Position numbers and translations under genes: made by a program
Shown here: piece after piece, positions 34,339 to 43,432 of the stretch
Numbering within the stretch: position 1 is the first letter of the stretch
Layout: the number at the start of each line of letters is the position of its first letter
Source of the DNA: Algoriphagus kandeliae
Lineage (GTDB): Bacteria > Bacteroidota > Bacteroidia > Cytophagales > Cyclobacteriaceae
Assembly: GCF_004571135.1 (NCBI RefSeq)
Contig: NZ_SPSB01000002.1
Span: 682,001-746,000 of the forward strand
DNA length: 64,000 nt
Reading direction: 5' to 3'
The notes under the pieces: generated by a model
Databases searched by the model: none
Seen by the model: the letters and a program-made list of their open reading frames with translations, nothing else
What the model was told of the DNA's origin: nothing

Positions 34339-35565
34339 ATGAGATTTAAAATTCAGGTTCTTTTTGTTTTAGGGTGGCTTTTTGCTGCTTGTCAATCTAA
34401 GAGTTTTGAAAGGGAATCCGGCCAAGTTGAATCCTTTGCTGAAATGGTAGCTGCCGGAGTCAAACCAATTGCTTTAGGACCTCCCATGACCCCTGCAGAG
34501 CTTGATCTTTTTATGCCTGAGGCAGAACGGTTGGCGGGAAAATATGGAATTCAGCTTTACAGAGAATCGGACTTAATCAAAACACAGCTTTTCCCTGCTG
34601 AGGTAAGTGATGGGAAAGAAGTACTCATTCTATTTCAGGAGCCTATTTATTTGCAGGCATATCAAGATTTGAAAAATGAAATAGAATCCGCAAAACCTGA
34701 GGAATTACAAGATTTGAGTAGAAGGTTTGGACGCCTTTTAGGCTATCCGGTATGGAAAATCAACGAACTACTAGAGGCTAATTCAAACTTCAGGGATTTG
34801 GAAGATTTTGGAATTCAGGGGCAGGAACTGAACTGGTACTATCGCGATTTACCCAGAGCAAAATCTTTTTATCAAGACAAGCTTGGGTTAAAACTTTTGA
34901 GTGAGACAGAAAGTAAGGTGACTTTTCAAATCGCAGGCGATTCACGATTGGTTCTTCATGATGTGAAAAGCTCGGGCTATAATGGCATTGAACCAAAGTC
35001 TGTTGCTTTGGCATTGCTGACAGATGATTTGGATACTTGGTATTCTCACATGCAAAAGGAAAATATACCTATAAAATACTCTCTCAAACGGAATCCTGGA
35101 GGTCCTCATGATGGGTTCGTGGCGGTTGACCCGGAGGGGTACTTATTGGAATTTGAGATTTTTTACCAGCATCCTGAAAATGAGCGATTGATTCCAGAAT
35201 TGCATCAGTTAGCGGAGGAAGCTACAACCTTGGGTAAGTCATTTTCTTTCAAAGGTTCAATCACTTGGCTGTATTATAAAGATATGCTTCCTGCTCAGCA
35301 ATTTGTGGAGGAAAAGCTCGGACTCCGGCTTAGTGCTGATCAAGGTTGGGCGAAAATATATAAACTATCCTCCAATTCTTACCTTGGGTTAGTTGATGGA
35401 CTCCGAGGAATGAATTCCTTTTCGGAGGAAAAGTTGGTGGATTTGAAAATCAGCCTGAAAAACCCGGAAGGCTGGGAGGAATATTTACAATTAACTTCAA
35501 AGGATACATCTCGCAATTCCGGTAGTTTCAAAGATTCGGGTCTATATACCATTTACTTCAAATAA
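34339..35565 (+). CDS. Lipoprotein with two VOC (glyoxalase-like) domains
   Basis: A 408-residue lipoprotein (LFAACQSK, Cys near 18). Residues 40-150 are unassigned and mostly helical. Residues 155-275 form a VOC domain (LNWYYRDLPRAKSFYQDKLG to GGPHDGFVAVDPEGYLLEFE), and 305-405 a second, weaker one (ITWLYYKDMLPAQQFVEEKL). VOC domains bind metals and small ligands in glyoxalases, dioxygenases and resistance proteins. No specific substrate can be read. It is the first gene of a three-gene operon with a DUF885 protein and an M20 hydrolase; the next start is 9 nt away. Confidence 0.75.
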   Translation: MRFKIQVLFVLGWLFAACQSKSFERESGQVESFAEMVAAGVKPIALGPPMTPAELDLFMPEAERLAGKYGIQLYRESDLIKTQLFPAEVSDGKEVLILFQEPIYLQAYQDLKNEIESAKPEELQDLSRRFGRLLGYPVWKINELLEANSNFRDLEDFGIQGQELNWYYRDLPRAKSFYQDKLGLKLLSETESKVTFQIAGDSRLVLHDVKSSGYNGIEPKSVALALLTDDLDTWYSHMQKENIPIKYSLKRNPGGPHDGFVAVDPEGYLLEFEIFYQHPENERLIPELHQLAEEATTLGKSFSFKGSITWLYYKDMLPAQQFVEEKLGLRLSADQGWAKIYKLSSNSYLGLVDGLRGMNSFSEEKLVDLKISLKNPEGWEEYLQLTSKDTSRNSGSFKDSGLYTIYFK

Positions 35566-35574
35566 GTTTTTGCT

Positions 35575-37257
35575 ATGAAAAAACTAATACTCACCCTTTC
35601 ATTTTGCCTTTGTTTGAGTTTGGCTTGGGCCACTGAGCTTGCAAACATGATTCAAACCTATCAGGCGGATCGTGGAGCTTTAAGCCGCTTGTATACCAAT
35701 CCGCTTTCTGACGAATACTTCAATCGAATGGAAGCATTCAACAAAGAGTATTTGCAAACTCTTGAAAGCTTCAATTATGATTCTTTTTCCGAAGATGGCA
35801 AGATCGATTATGTGCTTTTCCGAAATTACTTAGAGAAGGAATTAGCGGAATTGAATCTTGAACGAAGGGCTTTTGACGAAGTAAAATCGGTAGTCGCTTT
35901 TGGGGGACCCTTGCATGATTTTGTGGTTGCCAGAAGGCGAGCTAAGCAACCTCGATCACAGGATTTGGCGGCGGAATGGAATATGGTTGCCAAGGAAGTG
36001 GATGGCCAATTGGCTGAACTTTCCTCCAAACCCAAATATAATTCTTGGCAAAAGGCGGATTTGGCAGCTTCTGCTGTAGAAAGCCTTCAAAGGACGGTCA
36101 AAGAGGCCTATGATTTTTATTTCGATTACGATCCCGAATTTACCTGGTGGATGCCCGAGCCCTGGAAAAAATTAAATGCTAGCCTGAGCGCATATGCCAA
36201 AGCACTTCGTGAGCACTATACGAATTCGGTCAAAGATGATGGAAGTGGGATTATTGGCAAACCTATAGGAAGGGAAGCTCTTCTGAATCAATTGGCTTTT
36301 GAAATGATCGCCTATAGTCCGGAAGAATTGATTGCAGAAGCTGAGCGTCAGTTTGAATGGTGTGAAAAGGAAATGCTCAAAGCGTCCAATGAATTGGGTT
36401 TTGGAGATGATTGGAAAGCAGCTTTGGAAATGGTTAAGGAAACCTATTTGCCTGCAGGTGCTTGGCCGGAAGAGGTGGTTAGATTGGGGAATGAGGCGAT
36501 TGAGATTATGGAGAAAAATGATTGGATTACTGTTCCGGAATTAGCAAAGGAAACTTGGAGAACCAGTATGATTTCAGCAGAGCGGCAGCGGGTAAGTCCA
36601 TTCTTTTTGGGAGGAGAGGTGATACAGATTTCCTATCCTACTTCCGAAATGAGCCATGAAGAAAAAATGATGTCCATGAGGGGGAATAATCCTCATTTTT
36701 CCAGAGCTACCGTACAGCATGAATTGATTCCTGGACATCATTTGCAGCAGTTTATGAATCAGCGTTACATGACGCATCGCAGATTGTTCCGCACTCCATT
36801 TTGGACGGAAGGATGGGCTTTGTACTGGGAGTTTGTCCTTTGGGATAGGGATTTTCCAAGAGATGCCAAGGACAAAGTCGGAATGCTTTTCTGGAGAATG
36901 CACCGCTGTGCCCGAATTATTTTCTCCCTAAACTATCATTTAGAGAAAATGACGCCTCAAGAATGTATTGATTTGTTGGTGGATCGAGTGGGGCATGAGT
37001 ATGCCAATGCAGAGGCGGAAGTTCGTCGGTCTTTTGAAGGACGGTATGGCCCGCTTTATCAAATTGCCTACATGATTGGAGCTTTGGAGTTTTATTCTTT
37101 GCGACAGGAAATGGTCGAATCAGGCAGAATGGAGGAAAAAGCTTTTCATGATTTGATCATGCAACAAAACACCATGCCGGTAGAAATACTTCGTGCAAAG
37201 GTGACCGGAAATACTTTGGATAAAAATCACCGGGCAAGCTGGCGGTTTTTGGATTAA
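35575..37257 (+). CDS. DUF885 family protein, putative exported metallopeptidase
   Basis: A 560-residue protein with a signal peptide (LCLSLAWA, cleavage near residue 20). The C-terminal half has the family's zinc-like site VQHELIPGHHLQQFM (near residue 385) and the second Glu in RTPFWTEGWALYWEF, plus GHEYANAEAEVRRS. DUF885 proteins are related to M32-like carboxypeptidases, but few have been tested. The substrate is likely a peptide or modified amino acid (inference). Confidence 0.82.
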   Translation: MKKLILTLSFCLCLSLAWATELANMIQTYQADRGALSRLYTNPLSDEYFNRMEAFNKEYLQTLESFNYDSFSEDGKIDYVLFRNYLEKELAELNLERRAFDEVKSVVAFGGPLHDFVVARRRAKQPRSQDLAAEWNMVAKEVDGQLAELSSKPKYNSWQKADLAASAVESLQRTVKEAYDFYFDYDPEFTWWMPEPWKKLNASLSAYAKALREHYTNSVKDDGSGIIGKPIGREALLNQLAFEMIAYSPEELIAEAERQFEWCEKEMLKASNELGFGDDWKAALEMVKETYLPAGAWPEEVVRLGNEAIEIMEKNDWITVPELAKETWRTSMISAERQRVSPFFLGGEVIQISYPTSEMSHEEKMMSMRGNNPHFSRATVQHELIPGHHLQQFMNQRYMTHRRLFRTPFWTEGWALYWEFVLWDRDFPRDAKDKVGMLFWRMHRCARIIFSLNYHLEKMTPQECIDLLVDRVGHEYANAEAEVRRSFEGRYGPLYQIAYMIGALEFYSLRQEMVESGRMEEKAFHDLIMQQNTMPVEILRAKVTGNTLDKNHRASWRFLD

Positions 37258-37281
37258 ATTGAACGCTAAAATTATTGACAA

Positions 37282-38568
37282 ATGTACAAGTTTCTAATAC
37301 CCTTTCTATTTATTGGGACGATGGCTTATGCCCAGTCTCCGCTTCGCTCTCAAATCGATCAAAAGGCAGCAGAAGTTGAATCTCAAGTGATCGAGTGGCG
37401 GAGGGATTTTCACAAATACCCCGAACTCGGAAATCAGGAATTTCGCACAGCAAAGATCATTGCGGATCATCTTCGTTCTCTTGGAATGGAAGTTACGGAA
37501 GAGGTCGCTGTGACTGGGGTCGTTGGAGTTTTGAAAGGAGGAAAGCCCGGTCCTATGGTGGCTCTTCGGGCGGATATGGATGCTTTGCCAGTAACCGAGA
37601 GAAATGATCTGCCTTTCAAATCGGTCAATACCGCCGTTTACAATGGTCAAGAAACGGGTGTCATGCATGCTTGTGGTCACGATTCCCATGTGGCTATTTT
37701 GATGGGTGTTGCGGAGGTTTTGGCTGGAATGAAGGATCAGTTGAAAGGTTCGGTGAAGTTTATTTTCCAACCTGCGGAAGAAGGCGTTTATGATGTGGAC
37801 ATCGCCGGTGCTGAACTAATGGTTAAAGAAGGGGTGATGGAAGATGTGGATGCCATTTTTGGCTTGCATATTTGGTCACAAATTGAGGCTGGGAAAATCG
37901 GATATCGATCTGGTCCATTTATGGCAGCAGTAGATAATTTGGAAGTGACCATCACAGGAACTCAGGCCCATGGAGCCGCTCCTTGGTCTAGTGTGGATCC
38001 CATTGTGACTTCAGCTCAGGCGATTATGGGATTACAAACTATCCTCTCTCGAAATGTGAATATCACCGAAAATCCTGCAGTAGTAACTGTGGGTGCTATT
38101 CATGGAGGTATTCGTCACAATATCATCCCGGAAAAGGTGGAGATGATCGGGACTATCCGAACTTTTGGAGATGAGCAGCAGGCTTTGGTTCATAAGCGGA
38201 TTACCGAAATCATCACCAATATTGCCGAAAGTGCGGGAGCCAAAGCAGAAGTGAATATTGGAAAACTCTATCCATCCACGGTTAACCCTCCTGAGCTTAC
38301 CTCTCAGATGATGCCTTCCATGGAAGCTGCAGCTGGGAAAGGAAATGTAATTGCGATGCCTCCGGTTACTGGAGCAGAAGACTTTAGCTTTTTCCAACGG
38401 GAGAAACCCGGCTTTTTTATTTTCCTCGGAGGAATGAAAAAAGGAGGTGATCCTTTGACTACGCCTTCCCACCACACGCCGGATTTCTTTATCGATGAAA
38501 GCGGATTCATCCTAGGGGTAAAGGCCTTGAGTTACTTTACAGTGGACTTTATGGAAAGTGTGCAGTAG
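37282..38568 (+). CDS. Exported M20 family amidohydrolase (aminoacylase/hippurate hydrolase type)
   Basis: A 428-residue protein with a signal peptide (GTMAYAQ). Metal-site motifs of the IAA-amino acid/hippurate hydrolase subgroup: LRADMDALPV, HACGHDSHVAILMG, FQPAEEGVYD, GLHIWSQ, GTQAHGAAPW and the C-terminal TGAEDFSFFQ with PSHHTPDFFIDE. It cleaves amide bonds of N-acyl or N-aryl amino acids. It ends the operon and is followed by a bidirectional terminator. Confidence 0.9.
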   Translation: MYKFLIPFLFIGTMAYAQSPLRSQIDQKAAEVESQVIEWRRDFHKYPELGNQEFRTAKIIADHLRSLGMEVTEEVAVTGVVGVLKGGKPGPMVALRADMDALPVTERNDLPFKSVNTAVYNGQETGVMHACGHDSHVAILMGVAEVLAGMKDQLKGSVKFIFQPAEEGVYDVDIAGAELMVKEGVMEDVDAIFGLHIWSQIEAGKIGYRSGPFMAAVDNLEVTITGTQAHGAAPWSSVDPIVTSAQAIMGLQTILSRNVNITENPAVVTVGAIHGGIRHNIIPEKVEMIGTIRTFGDEQQALVHKRITEIITNIAESAGAKAEVNIGKLYPSTVNPPELTSQMMPSMEAAAGKGNVIAMPPVTGAEDFSFFQREKPGFFIFLGGMKKGGDPLTTPSHHTPDFFIDESGFILGVKALSYFTVDFMESVQ

Positions 38569-38593
38569 GCAGTGAACAGTTTGCAGAAGATTA

Positions 38594-38632
38594 TAAAAAA
38601 TGGAGCATGTAATTTCACATGCTCCATTTTTT
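38594..38632. terminator. Bidirectional terminator between M20 gene and higA
   Basis: Perfect 9-bp inverted repeat GGAGCATGT/ACATGCTCC (38602-38610 and 38617-38625), extended by AAAAAAT on the left and ATTTTTT on the right, so it works on both strands. It is part of the left copy of the glpF-tail duplication. Confidence 0.85.
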
Positions 38633-38680
38633 ATTTTTTCATAGAAAGGAATTTTAGCTTCCTACCAAAAAATATAAGCC
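38604..38680 (-). repeat. Left copy of duplicated glpF 3' end (direct repeat A)
   Basis: This 77-bp stretch aligns without gaps to 39421-39497 with 10 mismatches; the first 70 bp have 8. In minus-strand frame it still reads GLYFLVGS and then a stop at 38654, the same last eight residues as the intact GlpF, and continues through the same stem-loop. It is a remnant of the glpF tail placed beyond the HigBA module. Confidence 0.85.
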
Positions 38681-38684
38681 CTTG

Positions 38685-38984
38685 TTACGCTGCGTTGGTC
38701 TTTATGGTTTTAATTTCTTCAAACTCTTTTGCTTTTTGATTAAGCTCCTCTTCGAGATCATAATCATCTTGAAGACCTAACCAAAATTTGGGAGTTGTTC
38801 CAAAAAACTTTGCAAGCCTTAATGCAGTATCTGCAGTTATTCGTCTTTTGCCTTTAATTATTTCACTAATTCTGGTTTGAGGTATGAAGGTTTCTTTTGA
38901 AAGGCGGTAGGCGGAAATTTCCATTGGTACCAAAAACTCTTCATTTAGAATTTCCCCTGGGTGGATATTGTTGAGCTTCTCCAT
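38685..38984 (-). CDS. higA: HigA-family antitoxin, XRE-type regulator
   Basis: A 99-residue DNA-binding antitoxin. HPGEILNEEFLVPM at the start and the helix-turn-helix AYRLSKETFIPQTRISEIIKG followed by RRITADTALRLAKFFGTTP are the HigA/VapI signature. It is downstream of the toxin gene by 11 nt, the toxin-first order typical of higBA. The stop codon lies at the edge of the duplicated glpF tail. It should neutralise HigB and repress the operon. Confidence 0.93.
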   Translation of the reverse strand: MEKLNNIHPGEILNEEFLVPMEISAYRLSKETFIPQTRISEIIKGKRRITADTALRLAKFFGTTPKFWLGLQDDYDLEEELNQKAKEFEEIKTIKTNAA

Positions 38985-38995
38985 ATTGAATAGGA

Positions 38996-39277
38996 TTAAT
39001 GGTAATCAGTTATTTGTACTTCATATGCATCATTATTATTCCATTGAAAAACAATTCTCCATTGGATATTTATTCTGATGCTATAATAATCGATTAGGTC
39101 ACCCCTCAATTTTTCTAAATGATTTGCAGGTGGAATCCTTAGGTCGTTAATATTTTGAGCATTATTTATCATTCTTAGCTTTCTTCTGGCAATATTTTGA
39201 ATCTCGTTTGGGAGTTTTTTGGATCTAATTCCTTCCCAAATTTTTTCGGTTTCTCTATCACCAAATGTTTTGATCAT
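38996..39277 (-). CDS. higB: HigB-family mRNA interferase toxin
   Basis: A 93-residue RelE-superfamily ribosome-dependent ribonuclease. IKTFGDRETEKIWEG at the start, LRIPPANHLEKLRGD in the middle and SIRINIQWRIVFQW near the end are the plasmid-maintenance killer/HigB pattern. Full length, with the basic active-site residues kept. Base composition is richer in A and T than the flanking glp and M20 genes, consistent with acquisition. Confidence 0.92.
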   Translation of the reverse strand: MIKTFGDRETEKIWEGIRSKKLPNEIQNIARRKLRMINNAQNINDLRIPPANHLEKLRGDLIDYYSIRINIQWRIVFQWNNNDAYEVQITDYH

Positions 39278-39420
39278 TAGTTATGCTTTGCGTTACTAAC
39301 GTTAAAGGTAAGCAATAAGTTCTTGTTTAAGAAGAGTGTGTGGTCGAATTTTTTTGAAGCTAACTTCTGTATATCAGACTAATACCCCGCTATGCCAACT
39401 CAAACCAATGTAATTGTCGA

Positions 39421-39497
39421 AGCATGTAAATTCACATGCTCCCTTTTTTATTTCTTCATTAAAAAGAATTTCAACTTCCTACCAAAAAATACAATCC
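39421..39497 (-). repeat. Right copy of duplicated glpF 3' end (direct repeat B)
   Basis: Contains the last codons and stop of the working glpF gene and the stem AGCATGT/ACATGCT after it. Compared with copy A, this stem lacks a T run on the minus strand, so the glp transcript may no longer end efficiently here. The distance between the copies is 817 bp. Confidence 0.85.
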
Positions 39498-40205
39498 AGC
39501 TGCCAACGCTGCTCCGGCAATTGGTCCTAAAATCGGGATCCAGGCATAAGCCCAATCGGAACTTCCTTTTCCGCTAATAGGTAATAGTTGATGAACGATT
39601 CTTGGCCCCAAATCCCGGGCGGGATTTATGGCATAGCCTGTTGTTCCTCCCAAAGCCATACCGATGACCCACACCAAAAAAGCCACGGGCAAGGCTCCAA
39701 CTGATCCCAGGCCGATAGGTGTTTGATTACTGTCTTCGATTTTTGCCCCTGTGATATATAGGATCACAAAAATCAAGACAAAAGTCCCGATGACTTCTGA
39801 GATAAAATTATTTTTCAAGTTTCTAATTGCTGGACTTGTCCCGAATGGTGCCGCGATTTCTCCAGGGTCCTGGGTAACTTTAAAATGGTCAATATGAACT
39901 ATATAGGATAAAAATGCGCCCAAGGAAGCACCAACAACTTGGGCTCCTATGTAGCCAGGAACCATTCCCCACTCGAATTTTCCAGCCAATGCCAATCCAA
40001 TGGTTACAGCCGGGTTTAGATGAGCCCCGCTATAAGGTCCAGCTACCACCACTCCGACAAATACGGCCAAAGCCCATGCTGTGGTAATCACCAGCCAGCC
40101 TGAATTATTTCCCTTGGTTTGTGGTAAGACCACATTGGCGACAACCCCTGAACCTAATAGAAGCAAGAGCCCGGTTCCTATAATTTCTGCTATGTATGGA
40201 TTCAT
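39471..40205 (-). CDS. glpF: Glycerol uptake facilitator (aquaglyceroporin)
   Basis: A 244-residue MIP channel with six membrane helices and the two half-helix NPA motifs, GAHLNPAVTIG and GYAINPARDLGPR. The Asp after the second NPA-Arg is the glycerol-facilitator mark that separates GlpF from water-only aquaporins. It is 1 nt downstream of glpK and ends the glpD-glpK-glpF operon. Its last codons lie inside the direct repeat. Confidence 0.93.
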   Translation of the reverse strand: MNPYIAEIIGTGLLLLLGSGVVANVVLPQTKGNNSGWLVITTAWALAVFVGVVVAGPYSGAHLNPAVTIGLALAGKFEWGMVPGYIGAQVVGASLGAFLSYIVHIDHFKVTQDPGEIAAPFGTSPAIRNLKNNFISEVIGTFVLIFVILYITGAKIEDSNQTPIGLGSVGALPVAFLVWVIGMALGGTTGYAINPARDLGPRIVHQLLPISGKGSSDWAYAWIPILGPIAGAALAAGLYFLVGS

Positions 40206-40206
40206 G

Positions 40207-41706
40207 TTATTCTACCCAGTTTTTTGATCGTTCGACTGCTTTGTGCCAAAAATGCAATAATTTTTCCCGCTTATCTTTATTCATTTCGGGTTGGAAGCTT
40301 TTATCTGCCTGCCAAAGTGATTGAATTTCGGTTTGGTCCTTCCAGAAACCAACCGCCAATCCAGCTAGGAAGGCTGCTCCAATGGCTGTGGTTTCAATGA
40401 TTTGAGGCCGTTTAATTTCACAATCCAAGAGGTCGGATTGAAACTGCATCAGGAAATTATTGGCCGTAGCACCTCCATCCACTCGAAGTTCCTTCGTCTT
40501 TTCACCGGCATCTTTTTCCATGGCTTTGATGACATCATAGACCTGATAGGCAATAGCCTCCAAGGCCGCTCGAGTAAAATGTGCAGTAGTCGTTCCACGG
40601 GTAATCCCAAAAAATGCTCCTCTTGCATTTTGGTCCCAATGAGGAGCCCCTAGTCCCGCCAAAGCCGGAACAAAATAGACGCCTTCATTATCGTCCAAGC
40701 TCGTAGCTAGTTTTTCGGATTCTTTGGCGTGCTTAAATAATTCCAAACCATCCCGTAGCCATTGGATAGCAGCCCCGCCAATAAAGACAGAGCCTTCCAA
40801 GGCATAATTTATCTCATTCCCGATTTTCCAGGCTACGGTAGTTAGCAATTGATTTTTGGATTGAACAGCCTCTTTACCGGTATTCATGACCAAAAAGCAT
40901 CCTGTTCCGTAGGTTGTTTTGGCCATGCCAGGTTCGGTGCAGAGTTGACCGAAAAGGGCAGCTTGCTGATCACCTGCAATTCCTGCAATAGGGATCTTGC
41001 TTCGCAAAACATCGCCGGCTGTTTCGCAGTACACTTCGGAGCAACTTTTGACTTCTGGAAGCATGGATTTGGGTATCCCAAAAAGGGAAAGTAATTCTTC
41101 ATCCCATTGCTGAGTGTGAATATTGAACACCATAGTACGGCTGGCATTGGTAATGTCTGTCAAATGATTCTGGCCCTTGGTTAATTTCCAAACCAACCAA
41201 GAATCCACCGTTCCAAAAGCCAATTCCCCAGCCTCGGCTTTTTCTCGAGCTCCTTCTACATTGTCTAGAATCCAGCGGATTTTGGTGGCTGAAAAATAGG
41301 CATCGATGATCAAGCCGGTCTTGGAAGCAACAAGCTCAGAATGACCTTTTTCTTTCAATTCGTTACAAAAGGCAGCTGTTCTCCGGTCTTGCCATACAAT
41401 AGCTTTATAAATTGCTTTTCCGGTTTTTCGATCCCAAACAAGGGTAGTTTCCCTCTGATTGGTAATTCCGATTCCCGCGATATCATCCACAGCTATTCCC
41501 TGATTGACCAAGACTTCGATCATCACCGAAGATTGGGAAGTCCAAATCTCCTCCGGGTCATGTTCTACCCAGCCTTGTTTGGGAAAATACTGCTTGAATT
41601 CTTTTTGGGCGACAGAAATGATTTGCCCTTGCTTGTCAAAAATGATGGCTCTCGAACTGGTGGTCCCTTGGTCCAAGGCCATGATATAGGGTTTTGTTTG
41701 GGTCAT
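40207..41706 (-). CDS. glpK: Glycerol kinase
   Basis: Phosphorylates glycerol to glycerol 3-phosphate with ATP, trapping it in the cell. The 499-residue FGGY kinase has the phosphate-1 motif [15 protein letters not shown], the glycerol-site residues around [10 protein letters not shown] and [17 protein letters not shown], and the adenosine motif [19 protein letters not shown]. Normal length. Confidence 0.97.
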   Translation of the reverse strand: MTQTKPYIMALDQGTTSSRAIIFDKQGQIISVAQKEFKQYFPKQGWVEHDPEEIWTSQSSVMIEVLVNQGIAVDDIAGIGITNQRETTLVWDRKTGKAIYKAIVWQDRRTAAFCNELKEKGHSELVASKTGLIIDAYFSATKIRWILDNVEGAREKAEAGELAFGTVDSWLVWKLTKGQNHLTDITNASRTMVFNIHTQQWDEELLSLFGIPKSMLPEVKSCSEVYCETAGDVLRSKIPIAGIAGDQQAALFGQLCTEPGMAKTTYGTGCFLVMNTGKEAVQSKNQLLTTVAWKIGNEINYALEGSVFIGGAAIQWLRDGLELFKHAKESEKLATSLDDNEGVYFVPALAGLGAPHWDQNARGAFFGITRGTTTAHFTRAALEAIAYQVYDVIKAMEKDAGEKTKELRVDGGATANNFLMQFQSDLLDCEIKRPQIIETTAIGAAFLAGLAVGFWKDQTEIQSLWQADKSFQPEMNKDKREKLLHFWHKAVERSKNWVE

Positions 41707-41753
41707 TTTGGGTTATTTCGATTTATCCTTTATGCAAAGAATTAGGGTTATTG

Positions 41754-43319
41754 TCAGGCTTTAATTAAATACTTTTCAGCCACTTTTCTAAAATCTTCCA
41801 GTTCCCGTTCTATCCAATTCTCATCCTTTTGCATTTCCTTGGCCATTAGTTTGGCTACTTTTTCAGCCGAATCCAATGCAGCTTGAGCATCAAGAATCAG
41901 CATTCGAATTCGCCTTGATAGAATATCTTCGACTTTGACGGCCATTTCTTCCCGAACAGACCAAACTACTTCAGCCAAAATATTGGGGAAGTCGGGATGA
42001 ATCCTTTCAGTGAGTTCGGGATGCTCTTTTGACAGTTTTTGAATATAGGCCGCATCTGAACCATAAACCGTCCAATGTCCACCGGGAACTTTATTGGTGT
42101 ATCCATGAAGTTTCATTTCAAAGGATTCACTCGGAGCCAATAATTCTTTTGTGATTTCTTGATAATGATCCACGGTATCTTCACCCATTTTTCGAAAAGT
42201 CGTCCATTTTCCTCCTGTCAGGGTGACCAGATTGCTTTCTGAAATAATGACTTTATGTGAGCGTGAAATTTCCTTGGTTTTTGCCCCTTCCTCCTTTGGA
42301 CGGGCTAAGGGGCGAAGGCCAGCAAATACAGATTTGACATCTGCCCGAGCGGGAGCTTTTGTCAAGTAGCCATCTGCTGTTTCAAGCACAAAGTCAATTT
42401 CCTTTTGAAGAGCTTGAGGTTCCAGTTTGGCTTTTTCGCGGAGCGTATCTGTGGTCCCTACAACTAGTTTTCCATGCCATGGCACGGCGAAGAGAACTCT
42501 TCCATCTTTTGTTTTTGGAATTAGTAATGCATCTTTTCCACCTAAAAAATCCAAATCCATCACTAGATGAATTCCTTGGCTCGGTTGGATCATTTTTTCC
42601 GCATTGGGGTTATCCATTTGGAGAATTTTGTCGGCAAAAACTCCCGTTGCATTGACAATCATTTTGGCTTTAAGCGTGTATTTTGTTTTGTCCAGTTCAT
42701 CCCGAACTTTTAAACCAACGAGTTTGCCGTTTTCATCTTTAATCAAGCCACGAACTGAGGCATAATTGAGGATGCAAGCCCCAGCATCATCTGCTGTCAT
42801 TGCAATTGCCAAGGCTAGCCGAGCATCGTCAAATTGTCCGTCGTAATAGACCACTCCTCCTAATAATCCTTTGGATTTGATTCCGGGTAGTCTATTGAGC
42901 GTTTCATCTTTAGAGATAAATTGACTTTTTCCGATTCGAAGTTTTCCAGCCATCCAATCGTAGACTTTAAGTCCTGCGCTATATTGAATGCGGTCAAACC
43001 AGGAATAAATGGGGATAATAAATGGCTGATTGGAGGTTAGATGTGGGGCGTTTTGTAAAAGTTTCCCTCTTTCCTTTAAGGCTTCCAATACCAGCCCAAT
43101 GTCTCCTTGGGCCAAATACCGTACCCCACCGTGAACCAATTTGGTACTACGGCTCGAAGTTCCTTTTGCGAAATCCGCCTTCTCTAAAAGTACTACGGAA
43201 AGTCCCCGAGAAATTGCATCCAAGGCTACTCCCAATCCTGAAGAACCTCCACCTATTACAGCGATATCCCAGGTTTTTGTGGAGTCAGCTAGTTGCTTTA
43301 TATTTTCTTCTCTTTTCAT
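41754..43319 (-). CDS. glpD: Glycerol-3-phosphate dehydrogenase, FAD-dependent
   Basis: Oxidises glycerol 3-phosphate to dihydroxyacetone phosphate and passes electrons to quinone at the membrane. The 521-residue protein has the FAD motif DIAVIGGGSSGLGVALDA, the signature SSRSTKLVHGGVRYL, the substrate-region TGGKWTTFRKM, and a C-terminal helical cap. First gene of the glp operon; 47 nt before glpK. The initiator ATG is only 8 nt from a TACTTTTG box on the minus strand, which would give an almost leaderless mRNA if used. Confidence 0.95.
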   Translation of the reverse strand: MKREENIKQLADSTKTWDIAVIGGGSSGLGVALDAISRGLSVVLLEKADFAKGTSSRSTKLVHGGVRYLAQGDIGLVLEALKERGKLLQNAPHLTSNQPFIIPIYSWFDRIQYSAGLKVYDWMAGKLRIGKSQFISKDETLNRLPGIKSKGLLGGVVYYDGQFDDARLALAIAMTADDAGACILNYASVRGLIKDENGKLVGLKVRDELDKTKYTLKAKMIVNATGVFADKILQMDNPNAEKMIQPSQGIHLVMDLDFLGGKDALLIPKTKDGRVLFAVPWHGKLVVGTTDTLREKAKLEPQALQKEIDFVLETADGYLTKAPARADVKSVFAGLRPLARPKEEGAKTKEISRSHKVIISESNLVTLTGGKWTTFRKMGEDTVDHYQEITKELLAPSESFEMKLHGYTNKVPGGHWTVYGSDAAYIQKLSKEHPELTERIHPDFPNILAEVVWSVREEMAVKVEDILSRRIRMLILDAQAALDSAEKVAKLMAKEMQKDENWIERELEDFRKVAEKYLIKA

Positions 43320-43329
43320 TATTTTTCAA

Positions 43330-43356
43330 AAGTAGAAACAAAAGAAACAAAAAGAA
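43330..43356. promoter_or_regulatory. Candidate DeoR-family operator in the glpD/regulator divergent gap
   Basis: Direct repeats of GAAACAAA with 9-10 nt spacing (GAAACAAAA, GAAACAAAAA, GAAATAATA), with a related T-rich mirrored tract (TTTTCTTTGCG and onward) about 30 nt to the right. DeoR-family repressors are known to bind direct repeats of this GAAA/CAAA kind. The assignment is inference from position and pattern. Confidence 0.4.
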
Positions 43357-43386
43357 ATAATAAAAAAGTAAGATGTAAATATTTTC

Positions 43387-43415
43387 TTTGCGTTTTCTTT
43401 CTTTTTATAATTTAG
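43387..43415 (+). promoter_or_regulatory. Candidate promoter of the DeoR-family regulator
   Basis: TTTG at 43387-43390 and TAATTTAG at 43408-43415, one base off the TAnnTTTG consensus, with 17 nt between. The start codon is 18 nt downstream. The T-rich mirrored tract overlaps it, which would allow autoregulation. Confidence 0.45.
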
Positions 43416-43432
43416 TGAAAAATTCAATTCAA

